Notes: generated from the sequence alone by a model not told the origin. 61,379 nucleotides of DNA from Candidatus Poribacteria bacterium (GCA_003635265.1 PYIZ01000047.1:1-61379); one strand, 5' to 3'; positions 8,041 to 16,655 are shown, numbered from the stretch's first letter. Numbers and translations: made by a program.

Positions 8041-9927
8041 CTAACGGGCGAGATCCCATAAAAGCACGGTCCCATCGTAACTTCCACTTCCCAGTGTACT
8101 ACCATCTGGATTGAAGACGATACTAGTGATGTACGATGTATGCCCATTCAGGGTTTGGCGATGTGCTCCAGTCACAGCATCCCAAAGGTGGATGATACTG
8201 TCGCCATCCCCGCTTGCGAGTATGTTTCCGGCCGGGCTGAAAGCGATACTCGTAATGCCTGTCTTATGTCGCTCTAGGGTCCAACGGGGAGTCCCTGTCT
8301 GGGCATCCCAAATACGGACGGTGTGATCGCCGCTGCCACTGACAAGTGTGCTGCCATCCGGGCTAAAGGCAACGCTAGTAACGTCGGCTGTATGGCCTTC
8401 CAATGTACGCTCCTGTGCGCCCGTCGCTACATTCCAAAGACGAACGTTGGGATCACTCAGGTTGTTGCTCCCACTTGCCAGCGTGGTGCCATCCGGACTG
8501 AACGCGAGGGTCGTGCTAACAGCCGGTTTGTACGCGATGCGAGGAGCCTCCGAGGTGTCCCAGTGCAGTGTTCGAAGCTGCGCGCCAGTCTTGGGATTCC
8601 ACAGGCGGATGGTTGTGTCGCCATTCCAACTTGCGAGTGTGCTGCCATCCGAGCTGAATGCGATACTGTAGTCACGCCCATTATCGTTTGTCAGGATTCG
8701 GAACGGTGCACCTGTTTTGGGATTCCAAAGGTGAATAGTATGGTAGTCAGTCGCACTTGCTAGCATAGAGCCATCCGGACTAAAGATAACACTGTGGAAC
8801 CGCGACCAATCCTCCACTAGGATCTGTTTGATCGTTCCGGTCACGGCATCCCACAGACGGATAGTATTTCCTCTACTCGCACTGGCTAGCGTCGCACCAT
8901 CCGGGCTGAAAGCAATGTCATAGATGGTATCTAAATGTCCCTCCAGTGTTCTGAGAGGCGCACCCGTTGCCACATTCCACAGACGGATGGTGCCGTCCGA
9001 ACTCTCGCTGACAATCCTACTGCCGTCTGGACTGAAGGTAATACTATTGACCCAACCTGTATGTCCTGACAGCTTCTGCAGATACACTCCCGTCGCAGTC
9101 TCCCACAAACGGATGTTGTTGTCACTATGACCGCTTGCCAGCGTGCTTCCATCCGGACTGAACGCAACATTCTTAACCCCAGATGTCCCCTCTCCTAGTG
9201 TATATAAGTACACACCTGTCATGGGATTCCACAAACGGATACCATCGCGCCAACCCCCACTTGCTAGGATCAGTCCATCTGGACTGAAGGCGATGCTAGT
9301 AATGTTCGACGTATGTCCCTCTAGTGTCCTAAAAGACACACCTGTTGCCGCATTCCACAAACGGATGGTATTGTCCCGACTCCAAGTTGCCAGCATAGTT
9401 CCATCCGGGCTGAATGCGATGCCGCTGATTTTCGACATGTCCGTCTCTAGTGTTCTTAGGTGTGCACCTGTTGCCGTATCCCACAGACGGATAGTCTCGT
9501 CCCAACTCGCACTTGCGAGTATGCTGCCATCCCCGTTGAATGCGACGCTGCCAACATTTGATGTATGCCCTTCCAGTGTTCTTAGGTGTGCACCCGTTAC
9601 CGCATCCCACAGACGTATAGTCTTGTCCCAACTCGCACTTGCGAGCGTGCTGCCATCTGAACTGAACGCAACGCTCGAAATACCCCCTGAATGTCCGGTG
9701 AGCAGGGCAATCTCTTGATAGGTCGTTGTATCGTAGAGCCAAATACCGATACCGCTGCCGACCGCTAGCCGGGCACCATCAGGAGAATACTGTATTTGAC
9801 TGCTTATCATGCCTTTGCCAAGGCGTAGTTTAGCCCCTTGGGGCAAACCCCATTGCGAAGGATCTTCAGGAGAGGCATTGAATGAAGCCAAAGTAAAGAG
9901 CGCGAGCAACGTTAAAACCATTTTCAT
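8041..9927 (-). CDS. Secreted WD40 repeat protein, 14 repeats (628 aa)
   Basis: The start at 9927 (MKMVLTLLAL) is chosen over the longer frame because it gives a signal peptide directly and has AAAGGAG eight bases upstream. The mature protein is built of 14 WD40 repeats, with the turn F-S-P-D-G-S-T-L-A-S and the closing I-R-L-W-D strongly conserved. Several consecutive repeats are almost identical (DTAIRLWD/TGAHLRTLEGHTS type), which points to recent internal duplication. Fourteen repeats would close two seven-bladed propellers. It follows a B-A lectin pair in the transcription direction, as the other WD40 gene does. Function is unknown; protein binding outside the cytoplasm is inferred. Confidence 0.9.
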   Translation of the reverse strand: MKMVLTLLALFTLASFNASPEDPSQWGLPQGAKLRLGKGMISSQIQYSPDGARLAVGSGIGIWLYDTTTYQEIALLTGHSGGISSVAFSSDGSTLASASWDKTIRLWDAVTGAHLRTLEGHTSNVGSVAFNGDGSILASASWDETIRLWDTATGAHLRTLETDMSKISGIAFSPDGTMLATWSRDNTIRLWNAATGVSFRTLEGHTSNITSIAFSPDGLILASGGWRDGIRLWNPMTGVYLYTLGEGTSGVKNVAFSPDGSTLASGHSDNNIRLWETATGVYLQKLSGHTGWVNSITFSPDGSRIVSESSDGTIRLWNVATGAPLRTLEGHLDTIYDIAFSPDGATLASASRGNTIRLWDAVTGTIKQILVEDWSRFHSVIFSPDGSMLASATDYHTIHLWNPKTGAPFRILTNDNGRDYSIAFSSDGSTLASWNGDTTIRLWNPKTGAQLRTLHWDTSEAPRIAYKPAVSTTLAFSPDGTTLASGSNNLSDPNVRLWNVATGAQERTLEGHTADVTSVAFSPDGSTLVSGSGDHTVRIWDAQTGTPRWTLERHKTGITSIAFSPAGNILASGDGDSIIHLWDAVTGAHRQTLNGHTSYITSIVFNPDGSTLGSGSYDGTVLLWDLAR

Positions 9928-10126
9928 GCAGAATCTCCTTTGTAGCTGATATAGTTGAATGCTAGAGCCTCGTAGTCCTAAGGTTTGTAGTTGAGTAACC
10001 TCGTCTTGATGCGTGATGAATTGTGCCATTACAGATACAACTTTCAATGCAAATCCACCAATTGGCTCTGCTTAGGAGATTTGGCACTCAAAAGCGTGGT
10101 TTCCTGTGAATTGATCAGGACTAGAA

Positions 10127-11335
10127 TTACTTATCTTCCGCCGACGGCTTGGCGGGCAAATGCTCCTTTTCAATGATAGCCATTCGGACAGACCGCCATG
10201 CGCCGTCTTCAGGACCGACGTCAGACCATTCGCCTGTTGGTGAATGCCCCATGAAAACGTAGTCCTCCTCACCCCTATTGGCGTCCATCGGTTCATTGGG
10301 TGCCCAGTTGGTATACGTAACCAGCTCGCCGCTCGTCCAACCCCATTCACCCTCCTTGGCAACGTCGGTCAATCCAATCCAGTAGGGACGAGGTCCAAAG
10401 ATTTCCGAGAGCCATTTCTGTTCTGCTTCATCATTAATCGAAACTAGATACGCATCTTCAGCGGCGGCTTGGCTGTTCGCATCGTTCCAGCTCTCGCAAC
10501 GGATGCTTTTGTAAGCGTGTCTATTTGCCGGATTCACCACCCATACCCCTTCACCCGGTGCTGGCGAAGTTCGCGCTTCCACCCGACCACGAGGTGCATC
10601 GGTGGGAATCGGTTCACTCTCCAAGGTGAAAAGCACATTGTCCTTTCTTTCGCCCTTCTGAAGTGGGAACGGTTCCGCCGTCGTCGAAAGTTCTTGGTAG
10701 TTCACCGTTACTGTGTAGAGGCCAGGTGAATCCACATATTCCACAAAGTAACCTGCCTCATCCGTCTGAGATCCGCTCCTTGACCTACCGCTGCCCTGCC
10801 CATCGAGGGAACGACGACTTGTATTGATCCTAATTCTCGCCTTGGCAAGGGGTGTTCCGTCAGCGAAAACAACTCGACCCCGAATGCGCATCCGAGGTTT
10901 CGCTATGACTTCAACTTCCTCAATGTGTGTTCCCGGCTTGACGGCAAAGGTGATTCCACCAAAAGGTGGCAGTTCTTGCTGATAGACAGTGACCAGCCCC
11001 ATTTTAACAGATAGAATTTCATGATCAGGTTCATCGTAGGGTAGTATAACCAATTGGACTGAAACTGGAGTGATATTTGCAATGGAGAAACGTCCCGCGT
11101 CATCGGTTTGTGATTTCAGGACAAAGAACTGTCCTTGTCGTTCCCTACCATCGAAGGTTGCAGATGGCTGAATCGCTATCAAAATTCCAGCGATCGGATT
11201 GCCATCGGCACCAACAACGCGGCCGGATAGAGTGCTCGTAGCTTCTTGAGCATTACTGTATGACAATGTTCCAAATAGCAGAACTACAATGGCGGTGAGA
11301 GATATCGGGTTGGATTTGAAACATGAACGGTTCAT
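10127..11335 (-). CDS. Secreted TTR-like / C-type-lectin-like protein, subtype A copy 3
   Basis: Signal peptide MNRSCFKSNP with cleavage near NAQ, two TTR-like modules (TLSGRVVGADGNP; AKPRMRIRGRVVFADG) and a lectin-like domain with CESWNDAN, YLVSINDEAEQ, YWIGLTDVAKEGEW and TYTNWAPNEPMDAN. The EPMDAN string is the closest thing in the family to a Ca-binding loop. It is 402 residues long. A 199-bp gap separates its stop from the WD40 gene at 9927; the gap contains the WD40 ribosome site and nothing else I can identify. Confidence 0.85.
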   Translation of the reverse strand: MNRSCFKSNPISLTAIVVLLFGTLSYSNAQEATSTLSGRVVGADGNPIAGILIAIQPSATFDGRERQGQFFVLKSQTDDAGRFSIANITPVSVQLVILPYDEPDHEILSVKMGLVTVYQQELPPFGGITFAVKPGTHIEEVEVIAKPRMRIRGRVVFADGTPLAKARIRINTSRRSLDGQGSGRSRSGSQTDEAGYFVEYVDSPGLYTVTVNYQELSTTAEPFPLQKGERKDNVLFTLESEPIPTDAPRGRVEARTSPAPGEGVWVVNPANRHAYKSIRCESWNDANSQAAAEDAYLVSINDEAEQKWLSEIFGPRPYWIGLTDVAKEGEWGWTSGELVTYTNWAPNEPMDANRGEEDYVFMGHSPTGEWSDVGPEDGAWRSVRMAIIEKEHLPAKPSAEDK

Positions 11336-11390
11336 GATAAATATCTCCTTTTGGGTGGGTTGGTTGTGAAAGACTCGATCAAGACTAGGA

Positions 11391-12656
11391 TTACTGCTCC
11401 CCTATCGACGGCTCGGCGGGCGAACCCTCCTTTTCGAGGATGGTCATTCGGGGCATCTGCCATTCGGGGCTTTGGGGACCAACTTTATGCCATCTCCCGT
11501 CCGGTAAAAGCCCCATGAAGACATAGTCCTCGTCGCCCCTGTCAGCGTCTATCAGTTTATGGAATGCCCAGTTGAAATAGGTGAGCGGCTCGCCGCTTGT
11601 CCAAACCCATTCGCCCTCCTTTACTGTATCGGTCAAGCCGATCCAACAGGGGGCGGTCCCAAAAATCTTCACGAGCCATTCCTGTTCTGCTGCGTCATTA
11701 ATCGCGACCAGATGTGCACCTTCGGCGACAGCTTTTGCTTGGGCATCGTCCCAACTTTCGCAATGAACGCGCATGTAACTGTGGTTGTTTGCAGGATTTA
11801 AAACCCATTGTCCTGTGTTATCCAACTCCATCTGCTCGGGAAGGGCCTCGAATGGAACCGGTTTGCTATCGAGTGTTAAGACCAGACTATCGTTTCTTTG
11901 GTCAGTTTCAAGGATAAATTCCTCCGAGGTTACTGAAAACCGTTGAAAACCGATTGTAACCGTGTAGAATCCAGACTCATCCACATATTCCACAAAGTAG
12001 CCCGCATCATCTGTCCGAGATCCGCCGCTCGAACTACCACTGCCCCTTCCATCAAGATCACGTTGTTTTGTACTAGTCCTAATTTCTGCGTTGGCAAGCG
12101 GTGTGCCATCGGCAAAAACGATTTGCCCCCGAATGCGCATCCGTGGCTTCACTGTTACCTTGACATTTTTGAGGTGTACGCCCGGCTCAACAGCAAATGT
12201 GATCCCACCAAAAGGTGGGTGCTTGTGGTACGGCGGGTAGAAGGTTATCTCTCCAATTTCGACGGATAAAACATCAGCATCCGGAGCGAGGTCTGATGAT
12301 AGCGGTTCATCAGCCGGCAGATAGGTGGGTTGTGCCAAAAACTGAATGGGACCAGGCTTGATTCCCGTAACAGAAAATTGCCCCGCTGCATCGGTGTGCG
12401 ATATAAGCGGAGGGGTATACGCTTCTGGCATGAAATCCTTTAGAAGATGCGCTGATTCCAGCCAGCCATCAACGATCACAAATGATTGAATCGCTATCGG
12501 AATATTGCCGAATGGATTGCCTTCCGCATCAACAACACGACCGGATAGGGTGCATGTGGTATCTTGAGCGATGGTGTGTGACGGTGCGAGGAGGTTGAGT
12601 GTGACTGTCACGGCGACAAGAGGTATGAGATTGGATCTGAGGCGCGAACGATTCAT
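11391..12656 (-). CDS. Secreted TTR-like / C-type-lectin-like protein, subtype B copy 3, first gene of the array
   Basis: The start at 12656 (MNRSRLRSNL) is preferred to the longer frame because the AAAGGAGATA ribosome site and the signal peptide both fit it. The 421-residue protein has the usual order: signal peptide, TTR-like module (TLSGRVVDAEGNP), insert, second TTR-like module and lectin-like domain (HSYMRVHC, AHLVAINDAAEQ, CWIGLTDTVKEGEW). It is the most diverged member. It is first in transcription order, and a hairpin-ended mobile element begins only 41 bp upstream, so its native promoter has probably been displaced or replaced. Confidence 0.85.
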   Translation of the reverse strand: MNRSRLRSNLIPLVAVTVTLNLLAPSHTIAQDTTCTLSGRVVDAEGNPFGNIPIAIQSFVIVDGWLESAHLLKDFMPEAYTPPLISHTDAAGQFSVTGIKPGPIQFLAQPTYLPADEPLSSDLAPDADVLSVEIGEITFYPPYHKHPPFGGITFAVEPGVHLKNVKVTVKPRMRIRGQIVFADGTPLANAEIRTSTKQRDLDGRGSGSSSGGSRTDDAGYFVEYVDESGFYTVTIGFQRFSVTSEEFILETDQRNDSLVLTLDSKPVPFEALPEQMELDNTGQWVLNPANNHSYMRVHCESWDDAQAKAVAEGAHLVAINDAAEQEWLVKIFGTAPCWIGLTDTVKEGEWVWTSGEPLTYFNWAFHKLIDADRGDEDYVFMGLLPDGRWHKVGPQSPEWQMPRMTILEKEGSPAEPSIGEQ

Positions 12657-12751
12657 GGTGGGTATCTCCTTTCGATCGGTTTGTTGTGAAAGATTGAAAA
12701 TTCCAGAGACAATCCCCATGCTTTAGCGTTGGGTCAAACGGCGTAATTTTC

Positions 12752-12781
12752 TTGATTTTCTTAGCAAAAGTATGGTATAAT
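12752..12781 (+). promoter_or_regulatory. Sigma70-type promoter inside PATE-like element 1
   Basis: TTGATT (12752-12757), an 18-bp spacer and TATAAT (12776-12781). The same arrangement with TTGATA and a 17-bp spacer occurs at the equivalent place in element 2, so it is likely a functional promoter reading rightwards through the structured interior towards the right end. Confidence 0.55.
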
Positions 12782-12787
12782 TTTAAC

Positions 12788-13105
12788 ACGTCAGCGGGAG
12801 AGTCTCACCCCTACGCCTTGTAGGGTCTCCCGTTCCCTCTGGTGAGACAGAGGCATTGGACGAGTGGCTAACCAAGCCACAGATGGACGAAAACCAAGTC
12901 CAACAATTTATACCGTCGTGGCGGGACACGCCAAGACGTTAAAATGCTTGTGGAGGGACAGTAAGACCTCGATGTATTGGAGGCAAGTTTCGTCGAAGCA
13001 AGTATACGGCAGGGGTGCCCTTATCTGGGCGGGCCCGTAAGTCCGTTAAAAACTCTCAAAGGAGACTCATAAGAATCCCAATGTTTCAACTTTGGGAGTG
13101 GTCAA
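12788..13105 (+). ncRNA. Candidate structured RNA (omega-RNA-like) of PATE-like element 1
   Basis: Downstream of the internal promoter the sequence folds into a nested hairpin, outer arms GGGAGA/TCTCCC (12796-12831) and inner arms CCCTAC/GTAGGG, then a GGCG/CGCC stem, a GCCC/GGGC hairpin and finally the right-end hairpin. In IS200/IS605 elements the tnpB 3' end and right end encode an omega-RNA whose guide is the flanking DNA; by analogy the guide here would begin at 13106. This is inferred from position and structure, not from a match to a known RNA. Confidence 0.4.
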
Positions 13106-13317
13106 TTGTAAACTGATTCTAACTACTAAGACGTTGGTATTTCTTGTAGTGTTTATCCGACGATACGGTTTGTTGCACGGTTGCCTCCACGCCCGGATCG
13201 GCGTCGGAGACATGCTGGATAGCATTACAGAAGACGTTATGCTTTTGGTCGAACACAGATCCTAAAAACTGTTCTAAGATAACGGAGGGAATTATGCTAG
13301 TCGTCACTATACAACAT
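13106..13317. other. Intergenic remnant, no gene recognised
   Basis: An 85-codon minus-strand frame covers 13119-13376 and overlaps the end of the ATPase gene, but it has no ribosome site or recognisable domain. I treat it as a possible decayed insertion-sequence tail rather than a gene. Confidence 0.3.
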
Positions 13318-14169
13318 CTATCCAGCCGCTGTGGTCCTTGATGAACTATGCTTTGAGGGTGACAGTGTTGATCCACTCCTCAATCCGCCGGTTCTGGGCA
13401 CGAAATCGGAAGAAAGCGGTACAACAACCAGTTGTCCACTCGAAAGTTGCACTACTTCAAAAGGCACATCGTAAACAGCTTCCAACCGTTGCGGCGTAAA
13501 AATGAGCGTGGGTGTTCCAACGGCGATAGGGTTTCCTTCACGCAACATAAGGACCTGCTCGGCATACATCGACGCTATATTTAGATCGTGAATTGCAGCA
13601 ATGACAGTTCTTCCTGACTGTGCAATTGAACTGCACAAACGAAGGATCTGAACCTGATAGCGAGGGTCGAGATGATTCGTTGGTTCGTCCAACAGAAACA
13701 GCCTCGGTTCTTGTGCGAGGATACGGGCAAGATCAACGCGAGACGCTTCTCCGCCCGATAGCGTTGGATAAAGGCGTTCAGCGAACATATCGGCTTGTAC
13801 CTGTTTCATCGCCTCCCATGTAATTGCTAAATCGGTAGGACTTTCTTTTCCGCCGTTGAGATGCGGATGACGTCCAAGCAGGACGATCTCTGATGCACGG
13901 AATGGGAAGTTGACATCGCGCTTCTGTTGAAGATAAGCGCGTTTGCGCGCTAATTCTTCCGGCGAGTGGTCACTGATTGATTCGCCTAAAAATCGTATTT
14001 GTCCGGAGGTCGGCGAAAGTTCCCCAGAGATGAGGCGTAAGAGTGTTGATTTGCCCGCGCCATTTGGTCCAACGAAAATCCAAAACTGCCCCGCTTCAAT
14101 TTTCAGATCGATATTACGGACAAGCCATTTATTACCGATGCGATATCCAACCCCTTCCAGTTCAACCAT
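13318..14169 (-). CDS. hmuV: Haem ABC transporter ATP-binding protein (HmuV type)
   Basis: The 283-residue protein has a Walker A (GPNGAGKST, about residue 36-44), the ABC signature LSGGEASR, Walker B FLLDEPTNHLD and a switch histidine (AIHDLN). It couples ATP hydrolysis to import of haem or a related tetrapyrrole/chelate through the FecCD permease. Its ATG overlaps the permease stop by eight bases. Family members are usually about 260 residues; the last 20 or so residues here (serine/threonine rich) look like read-through into unrelated sequence, so the natural stop may have been lost. HmuY and an HmuR-like receptor in the same locus favour haem over cobalamin or siderophore. Confidence 0.85.
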   Translation of the reverse strand: MVELEGVGYRIGNKWLVRNIDLKIEAGQFWIFVGPNGAGKSTLLRLISGELSPTSGQIRFLGESISDHSPEELARKRAYLQQKRDVNFPFRASEIVLLGRHPHLNGGKESPTDLAITWEAMKQVQADMFAERLYPTLSGGEASRVDLARILAQEPRLFLLDEPTNHLDPRYQVQILRLCSSIAQSGRTVIAAIHDLNIASMYAEQVLMLREGNPIAVGTPTLIFTPQRLEAVYDVPFEVVQLSSGQLVVVPLSSDFVPRTGGLRSGSTLSPSKHSSSRTTAAG

Positions 14170-15160
14170 ACACCACCTCTTTCTTGAATCTCATCAATAG
14201 CCAGAGGAAAAACGGTCCCCCAAGCAACGCAGTGACAACACCAACGGGCAGTTCAGCGGGGACTGCGACGGTTCGGGCAAAAAGATCTGCCAACACAAGC
14301 AAAATCGCGCCACCTAACGCCGATCCGGGCAGCAAATACCGATGATCAGCACCGCCCATCAGACGAAGTAGGTGTGGTACGACGAGTCCCACGAAACCGA
14401 TACCCCCCGCCGCCGACACGGCGGCTCCCACAGTCAACGCTACCCCGAAGACCGCCCATCGCTTCAGAGATTCAGTCGAAACTCCAAGATGATACGCCTC
14501 CGATTCGCCTAGGCTCATAGCATTGAGCGCACGAGCTAGGCGAAACAGCACAACTGACCCAACAGTTGCCACCGGCAGTGTGACTGCAACCGCCCGCCAT
14601 GTCGCGCCTCCGAAGCCACCGAGCAGCCAGAAGGTTAGGCTCCGCAGCTGCTCTTCGTCAGCGAGAAAGGTCATCAAGCCGATGCCCGCACCCGCGAAAC
14701 TGTTGAGTGCTATCCCAGCAAGTAGTAGCGTTACAGTAAGAACCTGTCCTTGCGTTTGAGCGATTTTCCAGACACCTATCGTCACAAGTACCCCACCCGC
14801 AAATGCCGCGACCGGCACGCCCCAGATCCCCAAAAATCCGCTCCCTATTAGCACAATCCAGATTGCTGCGCCGAGTCCTGCGCCCGCGGTTACACCGATT
14901 AACCCGGGATCTGCCAGTGGGTTACGGAAGATACCTTGCAAGGTCGCGCCGGAGATGGCTAAAACGGATCCAACAATTGCGGATAAGAGGACGCGGGGAA
15001 ATCGGACATAGATGAGCACTTCAAACCCGTCTTTGTGGAAAAGCAATATGCCGGGGATACGCCACGGTAGGATCTGATATGCTCCTATACCTGCTGCGAC
15101 GCACAGGGAAATTGGGAGTAAACTACCGAAGATAAGAAGAATTTTGGCTCGATTGGGCAC
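14162..15160 (-). CDS. hmuU: Haem ABC transporter permease, FecCD family (HmuU type)
   Basis: A 332-residue polytopic protein with about ten hydrophobic segments. FecCD hallmarks are visible: FPRVLLSAIVG near the first cytoplasmic loop, GATLQGIFRNPLADP, and the late GGIGFVGLVVPHLLR motif that contacts the ATPase. It forms the inner-membrane channel with HmuV and receives substrate from HmuT. The start is a GTG with GGAG upstream. In the operon it should follow hmuT directly, but a 577-bp stretch with an opposite-strand nucleotidyltransferase now separates them. Confidence 0.88.
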   Translation of the reverse strand: MPNRAKILLIFGSLLPISLCVAAGIGAYQILPWRIPGILLFHKDGFEVLIYVRFPRVLLSAIVGSVLAISGATLQGIFRNPLADPGLIGVTAGAGLGAAIWIVLIGSGFLGIWGVPVAAFAGGVLVTIGVWKIAQTQGQVLTVTLLLAGIALNSFAGAGIGLMTFLADEEQLRSLTFWLLGGFGGATWRAVAVTLPVATVGSVVLFRLARALNAMSLGESEAYHLGVSTESLKRWAVFGVALTVGAAVSAAGGIGFVGLVVPHLLRLMGGADHRYLLPGSALGGAILLVLADLFARTVAVPAELPVGVVTALLGGPFFLWLLMRFKKEVVYG

Positions 15161-15354
15161 GCTTTGGCTCCAGTTGACAGCCGTTCGGTGATGTGCTATA
15201 CTTTCAACCGAAAATAAAAGGTGATCCTATGGCATAGTAGAGATATGTCAATAATGTTAAGGAATTTTCCTGCCTGATCAATTTGTTGGGCATTCGCAGG
15301 ATCCACCCACCACACAATTAATGCGGGTTTTTAATATTCAATAGATTTGACGTT

Positions 15355-15696
15355 ATGGTTGACCTAAAAGACATTCAAGCAACTTGTGATGACATCGTTC
15401 GAGAATTTGCTCCCCTGAAGATTATCCTCTTCGGGTCCTACGCTGATGGTACGCCCACCGAGGACTCGGATGTTGACCTGCTAGTGGTGATGCCCATTCC
15501 GGAATCGCAGACCCGACACCAAGCGGTGGAGATTCGGCGGCGTATCCCTCGCCGCTTCCGCATGGATGTGATTGTCCGTTCACCGGAAGAGATCGCCTAC
15601 CGAGTTTCGCATAACGACTGGTTTCTCCGAGAAATTACGCAAGAAGGACAAGTGCTTTATGAATCCGTTGACGCTGGAATGGGCCCAGAAAGTTGA
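15355..15696 (+). CDS. Minimal nucleotidyltransferase (MNT antitoxin type)
   Basis: The 113-residue protein has the Pol-beta-type nucleotidyltransferase motif GSYADGTPTEDSDVDLLV, with the G-S and D-x-D catalytic pattern intact. Such proteins usually sit directly before a HEPN-domain gene and act as the antitoxin of MNT/HEPN pairs by AMPylating the toxin. Here the HEPN frame that begins inside its 3' end is truncated. It is transcribed opposite to the haem operon it interrupts, which suggests acquisition by insertion. No strong ribosome site is evident before the ATG. Confidence 0.8.
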   Translation: MVDLKDIQATCDDIVREFAPLKIILFGSYADGTPTEDSDVDLLVVMPIPESQTRHQAVEIRRRIPRRFRMDVIVRSPEEIAYRVSHNDWFLREITQEGQVLYESVDAGMGPES

Positions 15697-15733
15697 AGCG
15701 GATTATATAGCGGCTGATTGGCTTCGGTTTTGA
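15659..15733 (+). pseudogene. Truncated HEPN-domain gene start
   Basis: A 24-codon frame (MNPLTLEWAQKVEADYIAAD, then a stop at 15731-15733) overlaps the end of the nucleotidyltransferase. Its opening strongly resembles the first helix of HEPN proteins that pair with MNT proteins, where the frame normally continues for about 130 residues with an RxxxxH motif. Everything after the first helix is missing, so the toxin is almost certainly inactive. Confidence 0.6.
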
Positions 15734-15737
15734 CAAG

Positions 15738-16655
15738 CTACTCTCCCTTCACAACAAAATGTCCTTCAGATTCATAGATGCCGCGAAATAGGTCAAGGGC
15801 TGCTTTGCCACAACGGGGACCGAATCCCGATAGATACAACCCATCCATCGCGACCACGCGCTTATCCCGTCCGGCAGGAGTCTGTGCTAAACCGGGTACT
15901 TTAAGCAATCCTTCGACCCCACCAATTGATTTCAACCCGGACTCAAACAGCACATACACATCCGGCTGCGCGGCGATAACTGCCTCCCCTGTCATCGGCT
16001 TGGTGCCTGTGATTTTTCCAGCGGCATTGGTTGCACCGACAAGTTCAAGCATCGCCCCGGGTCCCGAATCCTTACCAAGCACAAAGGCGGTTTGGGGACC
16101 TCGGAGATAAAGGAACAATGCCTTGAGTTTTGGCTGATTCTGACGTGAAGTGACTTTCGATTTCAATGTTTCGATGTCTTTCTCTAGGGCTGAGATTAAT
16201 GCCGTTGCCTGCTCTTGACGATCAACCGCCTTTCCGATGGTAATGAGACGCTGCTTGGCTTCCTCGAAAGTTCTCGGTTCTTTGAACAGCAGCACCGTTA
16301 CACCCGCCATGCGTAGCTGCTCGATGACCTGAGGAGGCTTCACGTCCGCTCGCCCAATCACTAGCGTCGGTCTCAAAGAAAGAATGCCCTCCGCATTAAG
16401 CCGGTACTGATAGCCGATCGACGGTAATGTTTCTTTGGCATGTTTTGGATAGGTGGAAGAGGCGTCGCAGCCAACAACGTTTTCGCCTACATCAAGTGCA
16501 AAGAGAATCTCGGTGGTACTGCCGTTGAGCGAAACGATGCGCTTGGCTGAGTGAATGACAACGGTCTCGCCGTGGGCATCCGTTACCTCTATCGGTTCCG
16601 CGGTGACGATTGATGCAGTTAGACAAAACAGTATTACGAGTTGTTGTATTTTCAT
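15738..16655 (-). CDS. hmuT: Haem-binding periplasmic protein of ABC transporter (HmuT type)
   Basis: I use the ATG at 16655 (MKIQQLVILF) because AAGGAG lies eight bases upstream and a signal peptide follows (cleavage near VTA). The 305-residue protein is a cluster A-II binding protein, with RIVSLNGSTTEILFALD in the first lobe and the family's typical IGYQYRLNAEGILSLRPTLVIG. It would capture haem in the periplasm and hand it to HmuUV. The last bases end five bases from the truncated HEPN frame on the other strand. Cobalamin (BtuF) is the main alternative, but the HmuY neighbour argues for haem. Confidence 0.85.
   Translation of the reverse strand: MKIQQLVILFCLTASIVTAEPIEVTDAHGETVVIHSAKRIVSLNGSTTEILFALDVGENVVGCDASSTYPKHAKETLPSIGYQYRLNAEGILSLRPTLVIGRADVKPPQVIEQLRMAGVTVLLFKEPRTFEEAKQRLITIGKAVDRQEQATALISALEKDIETLKSKVTSRQNQPKLKALFLYLRGPQTAFVLGKDSGPGAMLELVGATNAAGKITGTKPMTGEAVIAAQPDVYVLFESGLKSIGGVEGLLKVPGLAQTPAGRDKRVVAMDGLYLSGFGPRCGKAALDLFRGIYESEGHFVVKGE

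Larger units (their letters stand above)
12698..13105 (+). mobile_element. TnpB-less IS200/IS605-type element (PATE-like), copy 1
   Basis: The left end has a subterminal hairpin at 12714-12733 (CCCCATGC, loop TTTA, GCGTTGGG) about 16 bases inside a TTGA tetranucleotide (12694-12697). The right end has a hairpin at 13077-13096 (CCCAA...TTTGGG) followed eight bases later by TCAA (13102-13105). That layout, and TCAA at the right cleavage point, matches IS200/IS605 elements such as IS608; TTGA resembles the ISDra2 target. There is no transposase or TnpB gene. The interior is closely similar to the second copy at 17908-18322. Confidence 0.7.

Noticed and set aside
8041..9927. Regularly spaced near-identical DNA blocks, resembling a repeat array
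   Set aside because: They are the coding repeats of a WD40 protein with period about 123-126 bp, not CRISPR spacers.
13119..13376. Minus-strand frame of 85 codons overlapping the end of hmuV
   Set aside because: No start signals or recognisable domain; at most a decayed insertion-sequence tail.
13318..16655. hmuTUV as cobalamin BtuFCD
   Set aside because: Motifs alone allow it, but linked HmuY and an FRAP/NPDL receptor make haem more likely.
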